Positions 36,596 to 44,791 of a DNA stretch of 64,000 nucleotides are shown here, one piece after another. The notes below the pieces were generated by a model that had not been told where the DNA came from, did not search any database, and was given only the letters and a program-made list of their open reading frames with translations. The position numbers and the translations under genes are program-made. The stretch is from Exiguobacterium acetylicum (GTDB lineage: Bacteria; Bacillota; Bacilli; Exiguobacteriales; Exiguobacteriaceae), in contig NZ_CP081878.1 in NCBI RefSeq assembly GCF_022170825.1, positions 1,638,001 to 1,702,000 on the forward strand, in the 5' to 3' direction. Position 1 is the first letter of the stretch; each line of letters starts with the position of its first letter.

Positions 36596-37623
36596 TGTGG
36601 CAACTCGCACGACGGGTCATCCGTCAAACGTTGAACGATAAACGAAGCGTCGGACTGATTTTACTTGCTCCGTTATTAATCTTCACCTTGATCTATTTCT
36701 TGCTTGGAAACGATGACTACACGCCAGTCGTCGCCATTGACCAGGATGTACCAGCTCCGGTCTCACAAGCGATTGAAAAGCAGGATTTGTCGATCAAAGC
36801 GTATAGCGGTAGTGATGCGGACGCCTATCTGAAAGATCACGAAACGGTCGACGTCGTCTTAGAGATGAGCGACAATCAGCTGTCCTTAAGTCTCCGCGAA
36901 CCTTCGACGAAAAGTTCCAAAGCACTACGCGAGATTCAAGCTGGACTGGCGTCACTGCAACCGACGATGCAACTTGAGACGAACTATCTCTACGGAGATG
37001 TCGATCAATCGACGTTTGATGCGCTCGGTTTCGTCTTTTTATCGCTATTCTCGTTCTTCTTCGTTTTTATCTTATCCGCGATGGCACTCGTCAAGGAGCG
37101 CAGTGGTGGCACACTCGAGCGCTTGATGATGACACCGATTCGCCAAACGGATGTCATCTTCGGTTATACGCTCGGTTATAGCGTCTTCGCTTCCATCCAA
37201 GCCATTCTTGTCGTCCTATATGCGACGACCGTTCTTGATTTGCCATCTGAAGGCTCGATCATCTGGGTCTTCCTGACGATGCTCGGACTTGCCGTCGTCG
37301 CGGTCTTGTTCGGGGCAACGATTTCGATCTTTGCCCAGTCTGAATTACAAGTTGTCCAATTGATTCCCTTTACGATCATTCCGCAAATCTTCTTCTCGGG
37401 TTTGATTCCGCTTGATTTGATTCCGTACGGACTCGGTAACATCGGATATATCACCCCGATCTTCTACGGGGCGAGTGCAATCAAGGAAGTGCTTGTCTAC
37501 GGCAATGGTTGGTCAAGCATCTGGCCGTTCTGGCTCGGACTATTCCTTTATGGTGCAGCACTGTTCCTCTTAAATATGCTCGCCCTCAACAAGTATCGTG
37601 GACATCAAAAAAGACACGGCTGA
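36595..37623 (+). CDS. ABC-2 type permease
   Basis: The 342-residue permease has an N-terminal helix (about 20-38), an external domain (about 40-145) and five further helices in the C-terminal 200 residues, with the ABC-2 landmark MALVKERSGGTLERLMMTP. It pairs with the ATPase before it, probably exporting a hydrophobic drug or lipid. ATG 36595 is preferred to the GTG at 36592. Its last codons also form the terminator of the convergent gene. Confidence 0.88.
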   Translation: MWQLARRVIRQTLNDKRSVGLILLAPLLIFTLIYFLLGNDDYTPVVAIDQDVPAPVSQAIEKQDLSIKAYSGSDADAYLKDHETVDVVLEMSDNQLSLSLREPSTKSSKALREIQAGLASLQPTMQLETNYLYGDVDQSTFDALGFVFLSLFSFFFVFILSAMALVKERSGGTLERLMMTPIRQTDVIFGYTLGYSVFASIQAILVVLYATTVLDLPSEGSIIWVFLTMLGLAVVAVLFGATISIFAQSELQVVQLIPFTIIPQIFFSGLIPLDLIPYGLGNIGYITPIFYGASAIKEVLVYGNGWSSIWPFWLGLFLYGAALFLLNMLALNKYRGHQKRHG

Positions 37624-37640
37624 TTATACGAGCCGTGTCT
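37606..37640. terminator. Terminator shared by convergent genes, inside the permease end
   Basis: AGACACGGCT (37612-37621) and AGCCGTGTCT (37631-37640) form a perfect 10-bp stem. On the minus strand it is followed by a T-rich run (37606-37611), which lies within the last permease codons. The two stop codons are adjacent inside the hairpin. Confidence 0.85.
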
Positions 37641-38328
37641 GATTTTGCTTAAGTTGTTCGAGGAAAGCAGTCCGTCGAGAAGAATCAAGTGTCTGCTCTG
37701 CCACGTCGGCATACCGAACGAGCTGATAGACCTCACGCGGAACCGTGACCTCTAGGCGTGTTAACCACTCCGTCAGCGTCTCATGTGTCCGCCGTTGCTG
37801 CGCTGGAGCAAGTGACCGATTGAACGCGCGCACCGCTTCACGAATTTTTGAATCAAGGATACTGTCTTCTAAGGAGAACTGGACTTCAGACGTTAGCGGA
37901 AGCGATAGAGCGGTTCGTTTTGGTTGATGTTTTGATGGGAATGACCACTGCATGCGGTTGAATCGTTGTCGACGATACAGATAGATGATCATCACTAGAG
38001 CGACCATCCATGGAGTCATGCGAACGATTTGATTGATCGCATCCGTCCATGATCCCTTTCCAACTTCAACAACAGGTTTCTTATCCGGCTCTTTCCGATA
38101 TCCTTTGTGCCCATTTTTTGAAGAGTCCAGTGCCTTTGTGATCAAATCTTTTTTCGCATAGATGACTTTTTTAGTCGGTAAGATCGTGCTCGGGACATGT
38201 ACCCAGTTTCCCGTCGACTGATCGATCGGAGGATCGACTAAGGCTTGATACGACAGTTTTACACCCATGACGCCTAAAAATAGTACTAAGCATGTCATGA
38301 AAGTCATCCCAATCATTCGACGTCTCAT
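37624..38328 (-). CDS. DUF4129-like membrane protein (second copy)
   Basis: The 234-residue protein has an N-terminal helix (about 5-25), a linker with VEVGKGSWTDAINQI, a second helix near 98-116 and a C-terminal domain (AVRAFNRSLAPAQQRRTHETL then EWLTRLE). The same arrangement and the QRR-HE(T/S)LT-W signature appear in the protein at 23376-24146. ATG 38328 is about ten bases from GGAGGTG. It is convergent with an ABC-2 permease, not linked to a giant permease. Confidence 0.65.
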   Translation of the reverse strand: MRRRMIGMTFMTCLVLFLGVMGVKLSYQALVDPPIDQSTGNWVHVPSTILPTKKVIYAKKDLITKALDSSKNGHKGYRKEPDKKPVVEVGKGSWTDAINQIVRMTPWMVALVMIIYLYRRQRFNRMQWSFPSKHQPKRTALSLPLTSEVQFSLEDSILDSKIREAVRAFNRSLAPAQQRRTHETLTEWLTRLEVTVPREVYQLVRYADVAEQTLDSSRRTAFLEQLKQNQTRLV

Positions 38329-38411
38329 TTCATCCTGCACCTCCAAAACGAAATTGAAATCCTTAACACAAGATCTTTTCCCATATGTTACCATGAAAGG
38401 AGGCGATTCAG

Positions 38412-38756
38412 ATGAGTTATGAAAAAGTATTTCAAATGCCGATGCAGCAGCTGTACAACGTATACCTTCAAAAAGTAGAGCGCAAGCAACGGACGCAAGA
38501 TGAGCTGGATGAAATCATGCTTTGGTTAACCGGACACACGCAAGCATCGTTTGAACAAGCAAAACAAGCGCAATCCGTCGCAGCCTTTTTCGAACAAGCA
38601 CCCGAATTGAACGAACGTCGATTTTTAGTCACTGGTGTTATCTGCGGGATTCGAGTGGAAAACCTAACGGATCCGCATATCCGTAACATCCGCATTCTCG
38701 ATAAACTCGTTGACGAACTGGCAAAAGGAAAAGCATTATCTAAGATTTTACGATAA
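38412..38756 (+). CDS. DUF2200 family protein
   Basis: The 114-residue protein matches DUF2200 throughout: MSYEKVFQMPMQQLYNVYLQKVERK, DEIMLWLTGH, VCGIRVENLTDPHIRNIR and LAKGKALSKILR. The family is common and soluble with unknown function. AAGGAGG precedes the start. It is followed by a small membrane protein 12 bases downstream. Confidence 0.88.
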   Translation: MSYEKVFQMPMQQLYNVYLQKVERKQRTQDELDEIMLWLTGHTQASFEQAKQAQSVAAFFEQAPELNERRFLVTGVICGIRVENLTDPHIRNIRILDKLVDELAKGKALSKILR

Positions 38757-38768
38757 GGAGGAATGCTG

Positions 38769-38939
38769 ATGTCTACGATACTTAGTACACTGGCCATCCT
38801 CATTATGGTGACCAGTGTGGCTTATTTCATCTTCTATCAAGTGAAACGAAACAAAGGAACTCATCGTTCACCTGTCTACCAACTCGCCTTTAGTGGTCTG
38901 TTAGTCGGTTTAATGGTCAGTTATTTTTTGTTGACGTGA
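38769..38939 (+). CDS. 56-residue membrane protein
   Basis: An ATG 12 bases after the DUF2200 stop, with AAGGAGG upstream, opens a 56-residue frame with two membrane helices (ILIMVTSVAYFIFYQV and FSGLLVGLMVSYFLL) and a basic linker KRNKGTHR. It is probably real and co-transcribed with DUF2200. The function is unknown. Confidence 0.65.
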   Translation: MSTILSTLAILIMVTSVAYFIFYQVKRNKGTHRSPVYQLAFSGLLVGLMVSYFLLT

Positions 38940-39014
38940 GTCGTTTTTTTCAGTTTTGGTTTTAAACAATAAAAACATTAATACAGTATTTGAAATAATA
39001 AAGGAGGTATACGG

Positions 39015-39224
39015 TTGAAGATTCGAAAATGGATCCTTCCACTCTTATTACTCATCTGTCTCGCCTCACCAAATGCTGCGACGTCATATGTGAAATGGAC
39101 GGTCGCTCCGACTGTTCACTACCTTGAACGTCTTCAAGCGGCTGACATTCCTTATAAAGTCCGCCATCACACGCTTTACATTCAAGAAAAGGATCTGCGC
39201 CGCGTCACGTCGTGTTGTACATGA
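39015..39224 (+). CDS. Small secreted protein
   Basis: The 69-residue protein starts at TTG 39015 with AGGAGG nine bases before it. It has a signal peptide (ILPLLLLICLASPNAATS), so the mature part is only about 45 residues and ends in SCCT. It has no recognised family. A strong terminator follows. Confidence 0.6.
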   Translation: MKIRKWILPLLLLICLASPNAATSYVKWTVAPTVHYLERLQAADIPYKVRHHTLYIQEKDLRRVTSCCT

Positions 39225-39231
39225 TAACGTG

Positions 39232-39266
39232 AAACCCCCTCATTTCAGCTCGAAATGAGGGGGTTT
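39232..39266 (+). terminator. Terminator of the small secreted protein gene
   Basis: AAACCCCCTCATTT and AAATGAGGGGGTTT form a perfect 14-bp stem over a 7-nt loop. The T-run is short; it may serve the convergent gene as well. Confidence 0.75.
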
Positions 39267-39278
39267 GTATGAAAAGAT

Positions 39279-39821
39279 TTAGCGGATCGTTTTCAACGCC
39301 GTTGCCCACGGGATGACTTGATCGAGCATTTGGTTGACTGATGTTTCTTGAACGGCTGCGGCTTTGAGAACCGATCCGTTCTCAAAATCAGTGAACAAGG
39401 ATAACGCTGGATGTACCCGGACGTCGGCAATCAATAACTCCCCTAAGATGCCGCGCAAATGTTCTGCCGCCCGTGCTCCACCGACTGAACCGTAAGAGAC
39501 GATCCCTGCCGCTTTATTGTTCCATTCAACGCGGAGATAATCGAGCGCGTTCTTGAGTGACGCTGCAATCGAGTGGTTGTATTCTTGCACGATGAAGACG
39601 AATCCGTCTTGTGCTGCGACATCCTTCGACCAAGCAGCAGCCCCCGACGCATCCCCGCCCTTTTCACCAAGCAGTGGTAATTTGTAGTCAGCGATGTCAA
39701 GAATCGTATAGTTTGCATCATCCCGTTGATCGGCAAGTTGTTTGACCCAGTTCCCGACTTGTGGGCTAAGACGTCCTTCACGTGTTGACCCTAAGATGAT
39801 GCCAATGTTTAATTTCTCCAT
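39279..39821 (-). CDS. NADPH-dependent FMN reductase
   Basis: The 180-residue flavodoxin-like reductase has the flavin phosphate loop GSTREGRLS and a mid-protein VQEYNHSIAASLKNALDYL with the PEYN-type motif. It should reduce quinones, azo dyes or flavins with NADPH. It lies downstream of the ring-cleaving dioxygenase and MhqR in the same direction, fitting a role in quinone detoxification. ATG 39821 is eight bases from GGAGG. Confidence 0.85.
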   Translation of the reverse strand: MEKLNIGIILGSTREGRLSPQVGNWVKQLADQRDDANYTILDIADYKLPLLGEKGGDASGAAAWSKDVAAQDGFVFIVQEYNHSIAASLKNALDYLRVEWNNKAAGIVSYGSVGGARAAEHLRGILGELLIADVRVHPALSLFTDFENGSVLKAAAVQETSVNQMLDQVIPWATALKTIR

Positions 39822-39866
39822 CTTCATTTCCTCCTCTTATTTAGATGCTGTCAGCTTACTTTTCTT

Positions 39867-40850
39867 TTAAAGATATTCTTTTTCGATCTTGCGTGTGCTC
39901 CGGACCGTATCGATTGGACGAACCATTTGTTCGATCTGTGCTCGTTGTGGTTCGAGGAATGGTGGTAATGACAATTTCTCTCCGACCGTTTCGTAAGGTT
40001 CGTCACCCATGAAACCAGGACCATCCGTTGCCCACTCGAACAAGACACCTCGTGCGACGCGAGCATAGAGTGATTCGAAGAAGAACCGATCGACGTAGCC
40101 CGATGTGTTGAAGCGTAACTGTTGCATCCGCTCAATCCATTCCTGTAAAGCAGCCGTATCTTCGACGCGGAAAGCGACGTGATGGACTGTTCCGAATCCT
40201 TGACGTCCACTCGGTAGGACGACGTTATGCTCGACAATGACTTGGGCACCATTTCCACCTTCACCCATCTCGAACAGGTGAAGTGAACCAGATTGATCGA
40301 CTTCGCGCATCAGCATCGCTTGTTCGAGTACCGCTTTTAAGTTATCGAATTCCGCAATCCGGATGTGGATTGGACCGAGTCCTGTGATCGCGAACTCGAG
40401 AGGCACTGGACCGTTTTGCCACGGTGTGCCGGACGCGACACCTTGATTATGCTCGTCAGAAATCAACATATACTGTTGCTCATCAAAGTCGACGAACGAG
40501 AGCGTCTGTTTACCGAACTGTTCTTTGATGCCACGGTGCTTGACGTCATATTTGTTAAACCGTTTGATCCAGTACTCGAGTGCGGCATCCGTCGGGACAC
40601 GGAACGCTGTCTTGAAGATTTCATTCGTCCCGTGTGATCCTTTTTGAATACCAGGGAAATCAAAGAACGTCATATCCGTGCCGGCAGATCCTTTATCATC
40701 AGCGAAGAATAAGTGATACGTCTGAATGTCATCCTGATTGACGGTCTTTTTGACTAATCGCATCCCTAAGACATTTGTAAAGAAGTCATAGTTTTTCTCA
40801 GCACTGCTCGTAATCGCTGTAACGTGGTGGATACCTTTTAGTTCATTCAT
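39867..40850 (-). CDS. Ring-cleaving dioxygenase (MhqO/MhqA-type, two VOC domains)
   Basis: The 327-residue protein has two vicinal-oxygen-chelate domains; HHVTAI near the start and VHHVAFRVED near residue 210 contain likely metal ligands. It matches the dioxygenases in the Bacillus MhqR regulon, which help detoxify hydroquinones and catechol-like compounds. A perfect MhqR box sits in its promoter, 26 bases upstream of the ATG. It is followed by the FMN reductase. Confidence 0.88.
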   Translation of the reverse strand: MNELKGIHHVTAITSSAEKNYDFFTNVLGMRLVKKTVNQDDIQTYHLFFADDKGSAGTDMTFFDFPGIQKGSHGTNEIFKTAFRVPTDAALEYWIKRFNKYDVKHRGIKEQFGKQTLSFVDFDEQQYMLISDEHNQGVASGTPWQNGPVPLEFAITGLGPIHIRIAEFDNLKAVLEQAMLMREVDQSGSLHLFEMGEGGNGAQVIVEHNVVLPSGRQGFGTVHHVAFRVEDTAALQEWIERMQQLRFNTSGYVDRFFFESLYARVARGVLFEWATDGPGFMGDEPYETVGEKLSLPPFLEPQRAQIEQMVRPIDTVRSTRKIEKEYL

Positions 40851-40873
40851 GAAAAATCGCTCCTCTAATCGTT

Positions 40874-40902
40874 ATTATCTCGAATTCGAGATATCAGTCT
40901 AA
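40874..40902 (-). promoter_or_regulatory. MhqR operator inside the dioxygenase promoter
   Basis: TATCTCGAATTCGAGATA (40876-40893) is a perfect 18-bp palindrome identical to the published Bacillus MhqR box core. On the minus strand it overlaps GATAAT (-10) and the spacer after TTAGAC (-35), 17 bases apart, so a bound repressor would block polymerase. Confidence 0.85.
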
Positions 40903-40908
40903 AAAAAT

Positions 40909-41343
40909 TTAATTACCTTTTGCTTGATAACCGATCTTTTTGGCTGTCTGAATGAAAACTTCGAGATCAGACGGGTCTATCCCTTGAAATACCTGGTTGA
41001 TTGCTTGCTCGTGCTCCGGAAAAATCGTTTCCATCAGTTGTTGTCCTTCAGAGGTCAGTTCCGCAAATGTCACGCGCCGATCCTCTGGACACGCTTTACG
41101 GAAAACGTAATTCTTTTTTTCAAGCTTATCGATGACATACGTGATGCTACTACTCGTTATCAAGACTTTTTTCCCAATCAGTTGAATCGGTTGCCTTCCC
41201 CTATGGTACAACAACTCAAGAACTGAAAAATCGGTCGGATTCAGTCCCCACTGCGCAACATCCTTCTTGATGACTTCATGTAGCGCGTCAACTGCCCGCA
41301 CCATCACTGTCAGTGCTTTCAAGTTCGGATTCGGTCGTGTCAT
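40909..41343 (-). CDS. mhqR: MhqR-like MarR family repressor
   Basis: The 144-residue MarR protein has a winged helix (LIGKKVLITSSSITYVIDKLEKKNYV) with the wing RKACPEDRRVT. In Bacillus, MhqR releases its operators when quinone-like compounds are present. Two operator sequences flank this gene, one before the dioxygenase and one in its own promoter. ATG 41343 follows AAGAGGTG by six bases. The assignment rests on the exact MhqR box and gene order. Confidence 0.85.
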   Translation of the reverse strand: MTRPNPNLKALTVMVRAVDALHEVIKKDVAQWGLNPTDFSVLELLYHRGRQPIQLIGKKVLITSSSITYVIDKLEKKNYVFRKACPEDRRVTFAELTSEGQQLMETIFPEHEQAINQVFQGIDPSDLEVFIQTAKKIGYQAKGN

Positions 41344-41375
41344 TTCATTCACCTCTTTTGTATCTTTAATCCATA

Positions 41376-41422
41376 TATCTTTAATTCGAGATAAATATAC
41401 CACCTCTATTTTTATTCGTCAA
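41376..41422 (-). promoter_or_regulatory. mhqR promoter and second MhqR box
   Basis: On the minus strand, TTGACG (41417-41422) and TATATT (41394-41399) are 17 bases apart, a good sigma-A promoter. Directly downstream, TATCTCGAATTAAAGATA (41376-41393) is an MhqR box with two mismatches in one half, so mhqR is probably autoregulated. Confidence 0.75.
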
Positions 41423-41481
41423 CCGTTTTGATCTTTTGAAATTCTTAAAAAGGTTGCAACAAAAATTCGAGGTGCTCATCT

Positions 41482-42102
41482 TCATTTATACAGCTCGTAT
41501 CCTTCACCTAACATATACTGATCCGTCTCAGATTGAATATACGCCGTATCGTCAGGCAATCCGATCGCGCTTTCCATTTGAGAAAGGTAGCCCTGAAACC
41601 GAGCTGCCCTTTTTTCTTGATTCAAATGCGGACAAAGACAGCCACTGAGCCAACCTTGCCCCGTATCGAGGCAATAGTCCGTTCCGTCCTCCCTTGTTCG
41701 GATCCCGTATTCCATCGGATAGATCGCCCCAGCACTAACACCGACGTACCACGTTCCACGCTCGACCGCGTGCTTGAGAAGTACATCCATTCCAGTGTCT
41801 TCAAGTGTCTTTACGAGTAACGGATAATGACCACCTCCGACATAGATGATGTCAGCGTGCTGTAATAGTTGTCGTTGTGTATCAATCGTTTGGTTATCGT
41901 CAAACAAGGTAATGATTGAGACGGTTGCCCCAAGCGCTTCATATGTAGATCGAAATTGTTGTTGGTACAATCGCTCGTCCCGACTTGCCGTCGGGAGGAA
42001 GACTATATGCGGTAAGTATGACGTCAGTTGAAAGACATGACGATTGATGACTTGATGGGACGGCGCAATCAGTTGTCCGCCACCGATTAACATGAGGTTC
42101 AT
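41482..42102 (-). CDS. Peptidase S51 (peptidase E)-like protein
   Basis: The 206-residue protein has the class I glutamine amidotransferase-like fold: MLIGGG at the start, IIYVGGGH in the middle and GVSAGAI, the Ser nucleophile elbow of peptidase E. Members are Asp-dipeptidases or cyanophycinase-like. Another S51-like protein is at 45622-46284, with low similarity. It stands before an APH/Lrp pair on the same strand. Confidence 0.8.
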   Translation of the reverse strand: MNLMLIGGGQLIAPSHQVINRHVFQLTSYLPHIVFLPTASRDERLYQQQFRSTYEALGATVSIITLFDDNQTIDTQRQLLQHADIIYVGGGHYPLLVKTLEDTGMDVLLKHAVERGTWYVGVSAGAIYPMEYGIRTREDGTDYCLDTGQGWLSGCLCPHLNQEKRAARFQGYLSQMESAIGLPDDTAYIQSETDQYMLGEGYELYK

Positions 42103-42128
42103 TTCTTCTCTCCTTTTAAAATAACTGT

Positions 42129-42887
42129 TTAGAAAAAGGTATACAGACCATGTTCGAAGTAATCAAATTCTGATTTGTTTAGTCGAGCAAACCGATATCC
42201 TTGATAGAAGGAATCGAGCGCTTCTGGATCATCGATAATTGGACTGATCGCAAGAGCGATATCATACCGTCGATCGCCTGGTTTCATCGCTCCGACATCG
42301 ATGAATGACATCGTACCGTCTGCTGCGACCAACAGATTATCCGTCGTACAGTCGCCATGAATCCAACTAGCAGCAATCGGATTCGGACAGGAAGACTTTA
42401 ATCGTTTTAGTAAATCCATCGTTCCGGACGTCCAACCAGACGCGACATAACGTTCTGCTGTCATGAGACGTTCCGTCAACCAATCGCTTGAAGTTCCCAC
42501 TGTCGTTCGTTGATGAAAATGGAAGAGATAGGTTCCGAACGTTTGCCACAGCTGAATCCGTTGTTCGCTTGTCGCCTGTTCTAATGCACTCGTCAGCGTG
42601 ATCCCTTCTCGCCATCCCATCAAGAGATGACTCTGCTGTTCCGTCTTTAAAAAGCCGACGTACTCAGGAAGGAACCCTGGTTCGCGTTTCATCCAATCTT
42701 TGAGGACGATCGCTTCCTCTGCGAGCCACTCTTGATATCTCGCCTTCGTTGCAGTCTTCAGTAAGTATGTTCCTCTTTTCGTTTCAATCCGGTAGACCGT
42801 CGATGTTCCCCCTTGTTCACTGAGTTTTTCAAAAGACTCGACCGGTCCCATCAGTTGCTCGATGATTAGACGGGTCGCTTCCGTCAT
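42129..42887 (-). CDS. APH-fold kinase coupled to an Lrp regulator
   Basis: The 252-residue protein has the aminoglycoside phosphotransferase fold: WIHGDCTTDNLL is the catalytic loop and SFIDVGAMKPGDRRYDIA the metal site, with IDVG in place of the more usual IDW/DFG wording. It may phosphorylate an aminoglycoside or a small metabolite. ATG 42887 overlaps the Lrp stop (ATGA), so the two are made together. Confidence 0.78.
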   Translation of the reverse strand: MTEATRLIIEQLMGPVESFEKLSEQGGTSTVYRIETKRGTYLLKTATKARYQEWLAEEAIVLKDWMKREPGFLPEYVGFLKTEQQSHLLMGWREGITLTSALEQATSEQRIQLWQTFGTYLFHFHQRTTVGTSSDWLTERLMTAERYVASGWTSGTMDLLKRLKSSCPNPIAASWIHGDCTTDNLLVAADGTMSFIDVGAMKPGDRRYDIALAISPIIDDPEALDSFYQGYRFARLNKSEFDYFEHGLYTFF

Positions 42888-43309
42888 ATCGTATACCCCG
42901 CAAACGGAACCGGCGTCGACAATCGGATCCAAGTCGACGGTTTGCCGAAGACCGATGCGTCATCGAGAAAACGTTCTAATGTTGTAACGGACGCCGTTTG
43001 CAACTTGACCATAAAGTTATAGCTACCGGTCAGCCGGTGACACTCGACGACTTCTGGATGTCCCTTACAAAAGTCAATCAAGCCTGCGCAACGTGTCTCT
43101 TCGAACATGACGATTGCGAGTAACCCTTGCGCGAGTGCCTCCGGATTAATGACAGCGCGAAATCCTTCGATGATCCCTGCGTCCTCCATTTTTCGGACTC
43201 GTTCGATGACGGCTGGTGCCGATAACCCGATTTGTCGACCGAGTTCCGACCATGGGATTCTTGCATCGTCTTGCAAGATCCGGACGATTTGTTGATCAAT
43301 CTGATCCAT
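42884..43309 (-). CDS. Lrp/AsnC family regulator
   Basis: The 141-residue protein has the N-terminal helix-turn-helix (IPWSELGRQIGLSAPAVIERVRKMEDAGII) and a RAM effector domain (VECHRLTGSYNFMVKLQ). These regulators respond to amino acids. Its coupling to an APH-fold kinase suggests it controls that gene, though direct evidence is absent. Confidence 0.85.
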   Translation of the reverse strand: MDQIDQQIVRILQDDARIPWSELGRQIGLSAPAVIERVRKMEDAGIIEGFRAVINPEALAQGLLAIVMFEETRCAGLIDFCKGHPEVVECHRLTGSYNFMVKLQTASVTTLERFLDDASVFGKPSTWIRLSTPVPFAGYTI

Positions 43310-43445
43310 TTTCCATCCTCCTTCTGATTCAAAACCACTTTCTTCAAATTAACATGGAATCAAAGGAAAATATAGACTTTTACTTTATTCTCCTTCTGTG
43401 TTCATCGAGGAGTATTTCTTATACTACTAACAGGAGGTGATACTC

Positions 43446-43604
43446 ATGCAACCAACCTGTGTCCGGTGTCAAGAAACGATTGAAACGACGATCTATCAGT
43501 GTTCGCATGCTTGTACGTTTTGCGAACCGTGTACAAAAACGCTCGATCATATTTGCCAAAACTGTGGGGAGATACTCGAACCCGCAACGCCAGTCGCGAC
43601 ATAA
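43446..43604 (+). CDS. DUF1272 zinc-finger protein
   Basis: The 52-residue protein has CVRCQE at the start, CSHACTFCEPC in the middle and CQNCGEIL near the end, the eight-cysteine pattern of DUF1272 small proteins. It should bind zinc; its function is unknown. The ribosome site AGGAGGTGA is close to ideal. It is transcribed alone, with a terminator directly after it. Confidence 0.85.
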   Translation: MQPTCVRCQETIETTIYQCSHACTFCEPCTKTLDHICQNCGEILEPATPVAT

Positions 43605-43634
43605 AAAGACGGATGCCTCGGCACCCGTCTTTTT
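43603..43634. terminator. Terminator of the DUF1272 gene
   Basis: AAAGACGG-(A)-TGCC pairs with GGCA-(C)-CCGTCTTT, with one internal mismatch, followed by TTTT. A-rich flanks on the other side allow it to end the convergent DUF4188 gene as well. Confidence 0.8.
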
Positions 43635-43640
43635 GTCTAT

Positions 43641-44105
43641 TCAGATCGTCTCTTGCGACTGCCGTTCGGCTAAGCGACTCTTTGCTTGTTCTTGATGCGG
43701 TTTGATTGCCGACTCGCCAATTGCTTTCGCAAGACCTCTTGTCGGAAGATTGACATACATCGACTCATAATTGCTGACTTCGAACGTCTCATGGAAGATC
43801 CCGACCGCTTCTGATGTCCGTGCCTTCTGATTGAATCGTTTCCACGCCGTCAAATGAAGGGAACCATGAGCATATGCCATCAATTCTTCCGTTGAACGCC
43901 AGTATTGAATCAATGTCACGGAACGCCAACCGAAAAGTGACTCATGCGAAATCAGACCGACATCGTTTTCATAACACTCTTGCAGCATCGGTCCCATCGC
44001 TTGAACCGTCGGTAACCACTGACGCACGGAGCGCAAGCGATTGATCCGTAACCCGATGATGAACACGACGACGTCTTTGTTCGGAGTCGCAATGATCCGT
44101 TTCAT
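43641..44105 (-). CDS. DUF4188 family (monooxygenase-like) protein
   Basis: The 154-residue protein matches DUF4188: VVVFIIGLRINRLRSVRQWLP, AMGPMLQECYENDVGLI and SVTLIQYWRSTEELMAYAH. The fold is related to antibiotic-biosynthesis monooxygenase-type dimers; no reaction is proven. GGAGGAAATTGAC precedes the ATG at 44105. It lies one base after the PadR stop and is under the same promoter. Confidence 0.82.
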   Translation of the reverse strand: MKRIIATPNKDVVVFIIGLRINRLRSVRQWLPTVQAMGPMLQECYENDVGLISHESLFGWRSVTLIQYWRSTEELMAYAHGSLHLTAWKRFNQKARTSEAVGIFHETFEVSNYESMYVNLPTRGLAKAIGESAIKPHQEQAKSRLAERQSQETI

Positions 44106-44106
44106 G

Positions 44107-44643
44107 TCAATTTCCTCCTTCAAGGGTCTTAAGGGAAGCGTCACACCAGTCGAGTAACGCACGTGTCTTTCGAATGCCATAATCAAGCGTCAATAACCAA
44201 TAAACGGCGTCGTTTGAGTCGGGATAAGAACGAATCATCGTCTCGATTGCCTGATACGTCTCGAGACGTTCTTCGAGCAAGCTCGCATGCTCCTGAATCT
44301 TCTGCATCGTGACGTCTTTTGAAACATGGCGGGCAAAATAAAGCTTCAACAATAAGTCGTTTCGTTGTACCGGTAGTTCGACGGATGGTTCAGCGACCCA
44401 TCGTTCGAGCTCTGCATGTCCGTTTTCCGTCAGGGCGAATTGTTTTCGTTCCCCATCCGTGACCTCTTCCACGATTAATCCTTCCGCTTCTAACCGTTTC
44501 AGTGTCGGGTAAACTTGTCCGAAACTGATCTTCCAAAAGTGATTCAAGCTCGTGTCGATCGTATGCTTCATCTCATAACCGGACGTACAACCACTCGCAA
44601 GGAGTCCAAGAATTGCGTAACGGGTCATGTTTTCTTTTGGCAT
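44107..44643 (-). CDS. PadR family repressor
   Basis: The 178-residue protein has the PadR winged helix (MTRYAILGLLASGCTSGYEM, then FGQVYPTLKRLEAEGLI with a wing VTDGERKQF) and a C-terminal four-helix dimer domain. It should repress its own operon with DUF4188. A perfect palindrome covers the -10 and the region just before the start codon. Confidence 0.85.
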   Translation of the reverse strand: MPKENMTRYAILGLLASGCTSGYEMKHTIDTSLNHFWKISFGQVYPTLKRLEAEGLIVEEVTDGERKQFALTENGHAELERWVAEPSVELPVQRNDLLLKLYFARHVSKDVTMQKIQEHASLLEERLETYQAIETMIRSYPDSNDAVYWLLTLDYGIRKTRALLDWCDASLKTLEGGN

Positions 44644-44653
44644 CGGTCCCTCC

Positions 44654-44707
44654 TATATCTAAAAGATACTATCTTTTAGATATAGTTCCCCTTCATGCAA
44701 AAGACAA
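44654..44707 (-). promoter_or_regulatory. PadR operon promoter with 31-bp perfect palindrome
   Basis: TATATCTAAAAGATA, one central base and its exact reverse complement fill 44654-44684. On the minus strand TTGTCT (44702-44707) and TATATC (44679-44684) are 17 bases apart, so the -10 lies within the palindrome. This is a strong operator candidate for the adjacent PadR protein. Confidence 0.8.
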
Positions 44708-44791
44708 ACTGGAAATTTTCGGGTGCGAGCAGGATTTTGTGTTGGTGATTCGAATTCATTGTTTACAGACTTAACTAAAAGGAGTTCTCCC

